In this document: one piece after another, positions 25,918-33,657 of the stretch | Position numbering within the stretch: the stretch's first letter is position 1 | Layout: each line of letters begins with the position of its first letter | Origin: Candidatus Delongbacteria bacterium | GTDB taxonomy: Bacteria > CAIWAD01 | Assembly: GCA_020634015.1 (NCBI GenBank) | Contig: JACKCN010000001.1 | Location: forward strand, 169,001-233,000 | Direction: 5' to 3' | Length of the DNA stretch: 64,000 bases | The notes under the pieces: generated by a model | Database searches by the model: none | Seen by the model: the letters and a program-made list of their open reading frames with translations, nothing else | Told to the model about the DNA's origin: nothing | Position numbers and translations under genes: made by a program

Positions 25918-25935
25918 GGCCGCCTTCTGGCGGCC
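25918..25935 (+). promoter_or_regulatory. Stem-loop in the ettA leader
   Basis: GGCCGCC (25918-25924) and GGCGGCC (25929-25935) around TTCT, followed by TTCATCTT, 24 bases upstream of the ettA start. No plus-strand gene precedes it, so it is more likely a leader structure or weak attenuator than a terminator. Confidence 0.35.
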
Positions 25936-25959
25936 TTCATCTTACAGAAAGATCCCGGA

Positions 25960-27630
25960 ATGGCAGAGAACAAGATCATCTTCTCGATGATGGGCGTGGG
26001 CAAGATCCACAAGCCCGACAAGCGTGTGCTCAAGAACATCTGGCTCTCGTTCTACTACGGCGCCAAGATCGGCGTGCTCGGACTGAACGGGGCCGGCAAG
26101 AGCAGCCTGCTCAAGATCATCGCGGGCGAAGACAAGGACTACGAGGGTGAGATCACGGCCCAGAAGGGCCTGCGCTTCGGCTACCTGCATCAGGAGCCTC
26201 AGCTGACTCCCGGGACCACCGTGCTCGCCAATGTACAGGAAGGCATGGCCGTGCCCGTGGCCCTGCTCAAGGAGTACAACGAGATCTCCGAACTGTTCGC
26301 CGAGCCCGATGCCGACTACGACGCCCTGATGGAACGCCAGGGCGCCCTCCAGGAAAAGATCGACCTGCTGGACGCCTGGGACATCGACAGCAAGCTGGAA
26401 CAGGCGATGGATTCGCTGCGCTGCCCTCCCGGTGACGCTCTGGTCGACACGCTTTCCGGTGGTGAGAAACGCCGGGTGGCCCTCTGCCGCTTGCTGCTGT
26501 CATCCCCGGACGTGCTGCTGCTGGACGAGCCCACCAACCATCTGGACGCGGAAAGCGTGGCCTGGCTCGAGCAGTTCCTGGCGCGCTATCCGGGCACCGT
26601 GCTGGCCGTGACACACGATCGCTACTTCCTGGACAACGTGGCCGGCTGGATTCTGGAACTGGACCGCGGCGAGGGCATTCCCTTCGAAGGCAACTACAGC
26701 AGTTGGCTTGAGCAGAAACATTCGCGCCTGAAAGTGGAAGAGAAGCAGGAGAGCAAGCGCCAACGCATGCTGGCCCGCGAGCTGGACTGGGTGCGCATGT
26801 CGCCCAAGGCCCGCCATGCCAAGGGCAAGGCGCGCATCACGGCCTACGAGAAACTGCTCGAAGAGGACAGCGAGAAGTACCGTGACGAGATCGAGATCTT
26901 CATTCCGCCAGGTCCCCGGCTGGGCAGCGTGGTCATCGAGGCCGACAGGCTCACCAAGGGCTATGGGGACACCCTGCTCTTCGAGAACCTGAGTTTCAGC
27001 CTGCCGCCCGGTGGCATCGTGGGCGTGATCGGTCCCAATGGTGCGGGCAAGTCCACCCTCTTGCGGCTGATCACCTCGCAGGAAGCGCCGGACGCCGGCA
27101 GTTTCCGTGTGGGCGAGACGGTCGTGATCGGTTTCGTGGACCAGAATCGCCCGATGGATCCGGACGCCACGGTCTGGCAGGTGATTTCCGGCGGCCAGGA
27201 TACCATTGACGTGGGCGGCCGCCAGGTCAACAGCCGCGCCTGGGTCGGGCGCTTCAACTTCGGCGGCACCGACCAGCAGAAGCCCGTGGGGGTGCTCTCC
27301 GGCGGCGAGCGCGGCCGTGTGCACCTTGCCCGTACCCTGCGCGAGGGCGCCAACCTGCTGATCCTTGACGAGCCCACCAACGACCTGGATGTGAACACGC
27401 TGCGCGCCCTGGAAGAGGGCATTTCCAATTTCGCCGGCTGCGCCGTGGTCGTGAGCCACGACCGCTGGTTCCTGGACCGCATCGCGACCCACATCCTGGC
27501 CTTCGAGGGTGACAGTCAGGTGATCTGGTTCGACGGCAATTACAGCGAGTACGAGAAGAACCGCCACGAACGCCTGGGCACGGCGGCCGACCAGCCGCAT
27601 CGCATCAAGTATCGGAGGCTTACGCGCTAG
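25960..27630 (+). CDS. ettA: Energy-dependent translational throttle protein EttA (ABC-F)
   Basis: A 556-residue ABC-F ATPase, close to the E. coli length (555). It contains two ABC domains: Walker A GLNGAGKSSLL and GPNGAGKSTLL, signatures VDTLSGGEKRRVALC and VGVLSGGERGRVHLA, Walker B LLLDEPTNHLD and LILDEPTNDLD. The linker (ELDWVRMSPKARHAKGKARI) and the arm region (LFAEPDADYDALMERQG) match EttA specifically. EttA binds the ribosomal E site and tunes early elongation to the ATP/ADP ratio. The ATG at 25960 begins MAENKIIFSMMGVGK, the standard EttA start; in-frame sequence before it is not part of the family. Confidence 0.96.
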   Translation: MAENKIIFSMMGVGKIHKPDKRVLKNIWLSFYYGAKIGVLGLNGAGKSSLLKIIAGEDKDYEGEITAQKGLRFGYLHQEPQLTPGTTVLANVQEGMAVPVALLKEYNEISELFAEPDADYDALMERQGALQEKIDLLDAWDIDSKLEQAMDSLRCPPGDALVDTLSGGEKRRVALCRLLLSSPDVLLLDEPTNHLDAESVAWLEQFLARYPGTVLAVTHDRYFLDNVAGWILELDRGEGIPFEGNYSSWLEQKHSRLKVEEKQESKRQRMLARELDWVRMSPKARHAKGKARITAYEKLLEEDSEKYRDEIEIFIPPGPRLGSVVIEADRLTKGYGDTLLFENLSFSLPPGGIVGVIGPNGAGKSTLLRLITSQEAPDAGSFRVGETVVIGFVDQNRPMDPDATVWQVISGGQDTIDVGGRQVNSRAWVGRFNFGGTDQQKPVGVLSGGERGRVHLARTLREGANLLILDEPTNDLDVNTLRALEEGISNFAGCAVVVSHDRWFLDRIATHILAFEGDSQVIWFDGNYSEYEKNRHERLGTAADQPHRIKYRRLTR

Positions 27631-27663
27631 GCCTTGCGGCGCTTTCCCCTCGCGCTTTCCTAC

Positions 27664-27753
27664 ACGACGTAGCTTCCAGCCGGGCCCGATGAAGCCGACA
27701 CAATCTCGACTTCACAATGCGCGATGCGCGCAATCGGGGCGCCATGCAATGGG
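27664..27753 (+). repeat. Dispersed repeat fragment, related to 62991-63051
   Basis: The segment starting ACGACGTAGCTTCCAGCCGG and the segment ATCGGGGCGCCATGCAATGG (27733-27752) recur, closer together and with a few changes, between arsS and the CMD gene at 62991-63051. The first half also opens the 405-bp units at 27987 and 28392. No gene is visible in 27631-27816. Confidence 0.7.
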
Positions 27754-27816
27754 AACGGAGGTCCTTCACGTGATCTGCCCGGATGGGGCCATGCCCTGCG
27801 CGGGCGGCGCTCTCTA

Positions 27817-27986
27817 CCTTTTCTTCGCGAAGAAAAGGGTGACCAAAAGAAGGCTCCGCAGGCCTCGCGCCGCGCAAACTTGGCCCGCTGCGCGGTCCGG
27901 CGATCATGCGCGGCGGCCCACGTTCCCTGCCCAACCGTTCCGTCTCGATGGTTCCGCCACCGGCGTCACCGCTTTGGAAGAAAATT
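27817..27986 (+). repeat. Partial copy (A0) of the 405-bp repeat, with a perfect 22-bp palindrome
   Basis: It begins with a perfect palindrome, 11 bases each side (CCTTTTCTTCG / CGAAGAAAAGG, 27817-27838). From CGCAGGCCTCGCGCCGCGCA onward it matches the right half of units A1 and A2 through to GCTTTGGAAGAAAATT. No coding potential is credible. Confidence 0.75.
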
Positions 27987-28391
27987 GATCAGAGACAGAG
28001 CCGTAGCTTCCAGCCGGGCCCGATGAAGCTCAACACACGTGATCTCGTCATCTGACCTTCTGGCGAAATCCGGGGGCCATGACTCGCCGCTCGCACCGGA
28101 GTCCTCGAAACCTCAATCTTCCATCCTATTCCACTGGCATCCTGTCGCTGACCCGATCTGTGATGCCTTCCTCGGCTCGGGACTGTCTCCCGTGATGGAT
28201 GGTCTTCCACCTTTCTTTGGACGGGTCCAAAGAAAGGTGGAGCCAAAGAAAGACCCTCTTCGCAGGCCTCGCGCCGCGCAAACTTGGCCCGCGATGCGGT
28301 CCGTCGGGCCAAGCGCGGTGGCCCACGTTCCCTGCTCAACCGTTCCGTCTCGATGGTTCCGCCACCGGCGTCACCGCTTTGGAAGAAAATT
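27987..28391 (+). repeat. Repeat unit A1 (405 bp)
   Basis: First of two adjacent near-identical units. It contains a perfect 16-bp hairpin at 28207-28240 (CCACCTTTCTTTGGAC, GG, GTCCAAAGAAAGGTGG). A second long-range hairpin follows in which CTTGGCCCG pairs with CGGGCCAAG and flanking CGCCGCG pairs with CGCGGTG. Frames read through the unit on both strands but encode nothing recognisable. Confidence 0.85.
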
Positions 28392-28797
28392 GATCAGAGA
28401 CAGAGCCGTAGCTTCCAGCCGGGCCCGGATGAAGCTCAACACACGTGATCTCGTCATCTGACGTTCTGGCGAAATCCGGGGGCCATGACTCGCCGCTCGC
28501 ACCGGAGTCCTCGAAACCTCAATCTTCCATCCTATTCCACTGGCATCCTGTCGCTGACCCGATCTGTGATGCCTTCCTCGGCTCGGGACTGTCTCCCGTG
28601 ATGCATGATTTTCCACCTTTCTTTGGACGGGTCCAAAGCAAGGTGGAGCCAAAGAAAGACCCTCTTCGCAGGCCTCGCGCCGCGCAAACTTGGCCCGCTG
28701 CGCGGTCCGTCGGGCCAAGCGCGGCGGCCCACGTTCCATGCCCAACCGTTCCGTCTCGATGGTTCCGCCACCGGCGTCACCGCTGTGGAATTTGATG
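28392..28797 (+). repeat. Repeat unit A2, near-identical tandem copy
   Basis: It differs from A1 by scattered substitutions and one inserted G near its start. The hairpin at 28613-28646 has one mismatch (AAAGCAAGG). The compound hairpin at 28678-28726 is perfect: CGCCGCG/CGCGGCG and CTTGGCCCG/CGGGCCAAG with a CAAA bulge. Confidence 0.85.
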
Positions 28798-28845
28798 GAT
28801 CAGAAGCCGGAGATCGCAGCTTCCAGCCGAGCTCGATGAACCCGC
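28798..28845 (+). repeat. Truncated start of a third A unit
   Basis: GATCAG and the CAGCTTCCAGCCGAGCTCGA block match the first ~45 bp of A1 and A2 with several changes, then similarity ends. The remaining stretch 28846-29118 shows no gene or clear structure. Confidence 0.6.
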
Positions 28846-29118
28846 CAATTCGCACGGCGTCAACACAGCATCATCCTCCACACTGACGCGGCACATCGGG
28901 ATTCTTCCGGATGCGACGTTGTGCGACCAATCCTGGTGTTGCCAGTTTGCGCTGGGGCGCGAGGAGAAGAAGCGCCAACGGCGCGCTCCAGGACGGGCCG
29001 GGGCAAGACCCCGGAGTGAAACGTTTGGTGCTGTGAAACCTTGGAAAGCTTGCGGGCCGTGTGCCATGATGATAGGCACGGCCTGTGGCCTTTGCCCCTC
29101 GTGCGTTTCCACTTTTCC

Positions 29119-29158
29119 ACGTCTCTACGTCTCTACGTCTCGATGTCTCGGCGTCTCA
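29119..29158. repeat. Short degenerate tandem repeat
   Basis: Four to five imperfect copies of a 9-base CGTCTCTAC-like unit. The stop codon of the small membrane protein at 29156 lies in its last copy. Confidence 0.6.
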
Positions 29159-29326
29159 CGGGGTGCGGGGCCAGCTGCGCCAGCTCTGGGCCAGGATCAG
29201 GCAGCAGAGGATGCCGTTGATCGATTCGGACAGCCAGACGGGCACGGGGGTGGGCAGCAGGATGCGGGTGAGCAGCCAGCCGCAGGCGGCGAGCACGGCG
29301 AGCACTCGCCAGACGATTCGTTCCAT
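29156..29326 (-). CDS. 56-residue single- or double-span membrane peptide
   Basis: A short gene: ATG at 29326 with GGAGG four bases upstream, stop TGA at 29156. The sequence starts MERIVWRVLAVLAACGWLLT and later reads WLSESINGILCCLILAQSW, giving two hydrophobic stretches separated by a Pro-rich turn (PTPVPV). It lies 43 bp downstream of the next gene on the same strand and is probably the last member of a three-gene unit (29741-30411 genes upstream). No homologue is recognised. Evidence is the strong ribosome-binding site and the hydrophobic pattern. Confidence 0.5.
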   Translation of the reverse strand: MERIVWRVLAVLAACGWLLTRILLPTPVPVWLSESINGILCCLILAQSWRSWPRTP

Positions 29327-29369
29327 GAAACCTCCTTCGCCCCGCCCCCGAAAGGGCGGGGCGCCTGTG

Positions 29370-29741
29370 TCAGGTGATCATCAGGCCGGCGATCAGTCCG
29401 GCGGCAAAACAGAGCAGCAGCACTTCGCGGCGGCTGAGACCGTCCAGGCTGCCCAGTTCGCGGGCGGCCAGCAGGGCCAGTGGCCCCCCCGAACGCAGGT
29501 CCGTGCGCAGATGTGCCAGCAGGTCCTGTTCTGTCAGCCGCGGGTGCTCGGACTGTGCCACACGCAAGAGCTTCCGGGCCAGGTCCAGCATGACCGGGGA
29601 TGGCATATCAATGACTGTGACCTCTCCCGCCGGGGAAGCCACCTGCTGGGCCCGGGCGCTGGGCAGTGCGCCCAGCAGCAGCATCAGCAGCGCTCCCAGC
29701 AGGACGAGGGCCAGACGCGGGTTGTGTGTCAGATGGGACAA
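29370..29741 (-). CDS. Small exported protein with C-terminal membrane span; TTG start
   Basis: About 123 residues: a signal peptide (LALVLLGALLMLLLGALPSARA), a short helical middle (MLDLARKLLRVAQSEHPRLT, DLLAHLRTDL) and a C-terminal hydrophobic segment (VLLLCFAAGLIAGLMIT). The TTG at 29741 is chosen because AAGGAG lies seven bases upstream and it gives a normal signal peptide; a GTG at 29786 would add 15 residues. Function unknown. It sits 31 bp after a lipoprotein gene and 43 bp before the 56-residue membrane peptide. Confidence 0.55.
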   Translation of the reverse strand: MSHLTHNPRLALVLLGALLMLLLGALPSARAQQVASPAGEVTVIDMPSPVMLDLARKLLRVAQSEHPRLTEQDLLAHLRTDLRSGGPLALLAARELGSLDGLSRREVLLLCFAAGLIAGLMIT

Positions 29742-29772
29742 TTGTGATCTCCTTGCTGTGTGCCGATGTTGT

Positions 29773-30411
29773 TCAGAGCAATTCACGAATCAGACGACCG
29801 ATCAGGTAACCTGCCGACGCGGCGGCACCGCCCTCGGGTCCGGCGACCACGGTGCCGATGAAGTCCACCGTGTAGGCATCGCTGGTGAGCGCACCTGTCA
29901 GCGAACTGCCCTGCTCCAGACTCACCTGCCATGTGGACAGCAGGATCTCCCAGTGTTCGGGCCATTCCCTGGCCACAGTCATACGTGACAGGCGCTGCCG
30001 GGCGACTTCCGGTGTCACACCACGGGCAATCCAGCCTTGAAGAGCCTCGGCGGCCTGGAACACGGACTCGTAACCCGGGGGCCGATGGTCGTTGAGCACG
30101 GACTCCACCAGCGCGCGCAGCTCCGGCGACAGGGGACACCAGCCGGCGATCCGGTCCAGGGCCCGCGGCACCGACTCACCAACGTGATCACGGCCGGCGT
30201 CCCGTTCGATGTCCGCCCAGTGCTCGCGCATCCACCGATGATGGCTGTTCGCCAGTTTGGAATCGAAGGGATTCAGCGGGGGGACCTCGATGACCGTGCG
30301 CATCTCGCCTGGAGTCAGTGGCAGCGCGGGCGTGGGCCCATCGGGACCACAGCCGATCAGGCACAGCAGCAGCAGGCTCAGCCAGGGGCTGAGTCGAATC
30401 AGGGATCTCAT
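29773..30411 (-). CDS. Lipoprotein of unknown function
   Basis: 212 residues. Lipobox in WLSLLLLCLIGC-GPDG, Cys about residue 21. The mature part is largely helical (HHRWMREHWADIERDAGRDH, VGESVPRALDRIAGWCPLSP, YESVFQAAEALQGWIARGV) and ends in a glycine/alanine-rich stretch, VVAGPEGGAAASAGYLIGRL, like glycine-zipper tails. No family is recognised. The ATG at 30411 has GAGG six bases upstream. First gene of a probable three-gene unit. Confidence 0.6.
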   Translation of the reverse strand: MRSLIRLSPWLSLLLLCLIGCGPDGPTPALPLTPGEMRTVIEVPPLNPFDSKLANSHHRWMREHWADIERDAGRDHVGESVPRALDRIAGWCPLSPELRALVESVLNDHRPPGYESVFQAAEALQGWIARGVTPEVARQRLSRMTVAREWPEHWEILLSTWQVSLEQGSSLTGALTSDAYTVDFIGTVVAGPEGGAAASAGYLIGRLIRELL

Positions 30412-30727
30412 GGCATGCCTCGTATTCGGGATGGAAGTGCTTCCGGCGCCGCGGAGTCCGAGGAATCCGCAGCCGGAAAGCACCGGTGTGTGGTGTGGGA
30501 ACCGGAACGGGGAACGTGCTCCCGGAGGCAGGAATTGCAAGGGGCATGCCAGAGAGTCCAGCCGTCCATCCGGCTTTGTGATCAGTCAATGTCGGCGGAG
30601 ACTGCGGGCACGGAATGACAGCCCGGTCCGGGTCACTGACAGGGCTGACCCAGGTGGACACACGCCACGCCCCCTGCAGCCGGAAGGGCAAAGGGGGGCG
30701 TGGCGTGTCCGCGCATGTCCACCAGGA
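30412..30727. other. Gene-free stretch between lipoprotein and DUF5916 genes
   Basis: 316 bp with no credible coding frame. Its left end is the likely promoter of the three-gene unit; its right part carries the long hairpin listed below. Confidence 0.4.
30656..30710 (-). terminator. Long hairpin downstream of the DUF5916 gene
   Basis: A 15-bp stem pairs 30660-30674 (ACACGCCACGCCCCC) with 30694-30708. GGAC and TCC extend it past a small bulge. The loop is 19 nt. It begins 18 bp past the stop codon. No T tract is seen on minus, so termination is inferred from position and stability. Confidence 0.55.
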
Positions 30728-33382
30728 TCAAATATCCAGCCAGCGGCTGATCTTGATCAGAAAGACCTGGTCCGAGGCGATCACGCCCGGATCACTGAGG
30801 TTGCGCAACGGCACGAATCCGTGTCGCCCCAGTCCGTCCCAGGCGGAGCGGGTCCAGACCAGATAGAGCTGGGATCCGGGCGACCAGTCCCAGCGGAAGA
30901 CCAGATTGGAATTGAAGCCCAGCGCGTCGAAGTCCGGATCGGAAAAGCCATAGCTGGGCCCCAGGATTTCCCGCACGTCATAGTCTCCCGTGTCCGGATC
31001 CTGGCTGATCTCGCCCGCACCCAGCGGGCGTGTGCGGTCATCCAGGGCGGACGCTCCGGAATCCGTCACCTTGCGGAAACTGCCGTAGTGGCCCTGCGTC
31101 ATGAAGACTTCGTTGTAGAGCTGCAGGGTCAGGCCCGGGTGTGGATAGTACTCGGCCCGCCCGGTGACCACGAAGGTGCGCCTGACCAGCGAGCCCAGCA
31201 ACCAGGGGCGATCGGGGAGGTCGTCCACGTCCTGCACGCGGATGTACTGCAGCGTGTTGCGTTCCATGTTCCAGGAGGGATTGAGACTCAGCCCCAGCTG
31301 ATTCCAGGGTTTCCACCAGACATCCGCCCAGAGATCGCGTACCACCGCATAATTGTCATTGCCCTGGGCCCAGTTGCCGCCAAAACTGTAGCCCACCCGG
31401 CCCTGGTCGGGCGAATTGTGCCAAAGATCCACGGTGATCGCTCCCGGCACGGTGAAGCGGGGTCCTCCGCGCAGCAGAGTCGGGTCCTTGTACTCGCTCT
31501 CCAGATCCACGCTGCCACCGATCTGCCGGCGACTGTTGAAGCGCAGGTTGCCGTTGAGGTTCAGCTGTTCGCGCAGCAATTCGCCCTGGCTGTCGAAGGT
31601 GAGCCATTCGTTGCCATTCAGTTGCCAGTCGAGCCACCAGGGGCCGGGAGTGCGCTCGGCCCAGCCCACCCAACCGAACTGCACCGCCTGGTCGGCGGCG
31701 CGCAGGTAGCCGATGTCGTTGGTCTCGAATCCGGGAGTCCGCAGGCTCAGGCCGGTCTGCCAGGCCAGCGGATCGCGGCTGCGCGTGCGGCCCACGTGCC
31801 CATAGATGGAAAGTCCCGCCAGCGAGGTGCGCGTGGTGTCCAGCTCAAGATGATCCGCGTCCGGACGCTGGAATAGATGGGCCGGCGCGGTCTGGGTCGC
31901 GGTGATCGCTCTGGGGTCCCCGGTGACCAGACTGCCCGCAAGCCGGGTTTCCACGTAATACAAACGGTCTTCGCCGAGGTAGTGTTGCAGGTTCAGACCG
32001 CCGCTCCAGGCGCTCTGGTGCAGGCTGGCACGCAGATGGTCCTCGCTCAGGCGGCGATTGGTGGCGGTGAGGATGCCGCCCACCACGGTGCGCCCGCGGT
32101 CCAGCTCGCGTTCCACGCGCAACACACCGTAATGGCTGCGGGGTTCCAGCACCAGCTGGCGCTCCGCGCCCGTGTCGGAATCCCGGAGAGTGCCGTGCTC
32201 CTCGTCGGTGACGCTCTCGATCAGGCCCAGGGTCCAGCCCTCGGCGCTCTTGGCGGTCAGTTTGAGCGCACCCAGGATGGTGCTGGCGCCCGGCGCGTCC
32301 ACCAGCTCTTCGGTATCACCGGTGGCCAGCCACCAGGCCGAGTGTGGCGCACGCCCGATGCGGCGCGAATAGAACAGGTTGTCGGAATTGAACCCTCCTC
32401 CGGCCGTGGCGCGCGAGAGGCGCCAGTCGAAGTTCTCGCGCCCGGCCACGAAAAAGGGACGCTTCTCCGAGAAGAAGCTCTCGAAACCCGAGAGGTTGAT
32501 CTCGGAGGGATCCGCCTCCACCTGGCCGAAATCCGGGTTGAGGGTGAAGTTGAGCGCCAGATTGTTGCCGGGAGCCCACTTGCCATCCAGCCCGATGGCC
32601 CGGGTGGGGTCGGCGGGACCGAAGCGTGTGCCCTGCACGCCCGTGTAGTTGTTGCGGGCCAGAACATAGGGTGCAAGCTCCAGCTGGCCTCCAGGGCGAA
32701 TGCCGTGGATGCCATGGATCTCGCCGAAGTAACTGACCCAGCCGGGCGCGTTCAGGGGCATGGGCTGCCAGGTGCTGCGTTCCTCCTCGCGCTGGATCCG
32801 CCGGGTCATCTGCAGCCCCCAGACGTGCTCCTCCTTCTCGGGGAATCGCAACTGGCTGAAGGGAATCTTGATCTCGGCGGTCCAGCCCAGGCTGTCGATG
32901 GCGGTGCCCGCGAACCACACCGGGTTCCAGTTGCCGTCCCAGTTGTCGCCGTCTTCGGAAATCGCTTCGTCGCCCTTCACGCCCGAGACGCTCAGGGTGA
33001 AACTGTAGGCCGTGCGCAGATCCTGGCGTGAGTCGATGTTGACTTCGACCCAGTCCCCGGGAAACTGGTCCTGGCGACCCAGACGATTCTCGATCAGTTC
33101 CGGGTCATCCCAGGCCCTGAAGGCGAAGTAGATCGCTTCATCATCATAAAGGATCCGCACCTGGGTCTCGCGCGCGGGCGCGGCTCCCCGGGTGGGCGAA
33201 TGCCCAAGGAATCCCCCGCTCCAGGGCACGGTCTCCCAGGCGGGCTCGCTGAGATGACCGTCGATGTGCAGGGCGCCAGCGGGTACCCGCGCTGTGTCGT
33301 AGTGGCGGCGGACAAAGTCTTCGCCATTTGCCGGGACTGAGAGCAGCAGGGCCAGGCATAAAGAGGCCGGGATGGGTTTCAT
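30728..33382 (-). CDS. DUF5916 outer-membrane protein with CBM9-like N-terminal domain
   Basis: 884 residues. Signal peptide 1-20. Residues ~25-215 are a carbohydrate-binding family 9-like domain (HIDGHLSEPAWETVPWSGGF, VRILYDDEAIYFAFRAWDDP, DWVEVNIDSRQDLRTAYSFT, GWTAEIKIPFSQLRFPEKEE). The remainder (PDFGQVEADPSEINLSGFES, FFSEKRPFFVAGRENF, then many barrel-like strands) is the DUF5916 outer-membrane barrel common in FCB and other Gram-negative bacteria. The final strands (QLYLVWTRSAWDG, FLIKISRWLDI) fit a barrel end. Function unknown. The ATG at 33382 has AGGA four to five bases upstream. Confidence 0.85.
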   Translation of the reverse strand: MKPIPASLCLALLLSVPANGEDFVRRHYDTARVPAGALHIDGHLSEPAWETVPWSGGFLGHSPTRGAAPARETQVRILYDDEAIYFAFRAWDDPELIENRLGRQDQFPGDWVEVNIDSRQDLRTAYSFTLSVSGVKGDEAISEDGDNWDGNWNPVWFAGTAIDSLGWTAEIKIPFSQLRFPEKEEHVWGLQMTRRIQREEERSTWQPMPLNAPGWVSYFGEIHGIHGIRPGGQLELAPYVLARNNYTGVQGTRFGPADPTRAIGLDGKWAPGNNLALNFTLNPDFGQVEADPSEINLSGFESFFSEKRPFFVAGRENFDWRLSRATAGGGFNSDNLFYSRRIGRAPHSAWWLATGDTEELVDAPGASTILGALKLTAKSAEGWTLGLIESVTDEEHGTLRDSDTGAERQLVLEPRSHYGVLRVERELDRGRTVVGGILTATNRRLSEDHLRASLHQSAWSGGLNLQHYLGEDRLYYVETRLAGSLVTGDPRAITATQTAPAHLFQRPDADHLELDTTRTSLAGLSIYGHVGRTRSRDPLAWQTGLSLRTPGFETNDIGYLRAADQAVQFGWVGWAERTPGPWWLDWQLNGNEWLTFDSQGELLREQLNLNGNLRFNSRRQIGGSVDLESEYKDPTLLRGGPRFTVPGAITVDLWHNSPDQGRVGYSFGGNWAQGNDNYAVVRDLWADVWWKPWNQLGLSLNPSWNMERNTLQYIRVQDVDDLPDRPWLLGSLVRRTFVVTGRAEYYPHPGLTLQLYNEVFMTQGHYGSFRKVTDSGASALDDRTRPLGAGEISQDPDTGDYDVREILGPSYGFSDPDFDALGFNSNLVFRWDWSPGSQLYLVWTRSAWDGLGRHGFVPLRNLSDPGVIASDQVFLIKISRWLDI

Positions 33383-33657
33383 GGAGTCCTGTCTGTGGAT
33401 TGAAAACGACCGCCCCCATGGACCGGGACGCTGGCCTGAGGTTTCAATCTTGCGCTGGCGGGCCGGGAATGGAACCGGGAATTGCACCAGCCACACTTTC
33501 TTCGGGATCCGGAGCCAGGTGTCGATCCGGCTTCTGTCCAAAGTGGCAGGATGCAGGATAGGACTCCCGAAATCCACCGGGGATCGCGTTCTTCAGGTTC
33601 AGGTTTGCCCGGCGTCGCCACTGCTGGAATCCGTACCCCAAATCAGGACATCCGACC

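Noticed and set aside
27689..28886. Several 60-140-residue frames in the 405-bp repeats
   Set aside because: Frames occur on both strands, are low-complexity translations of hairpins and share no known domain.
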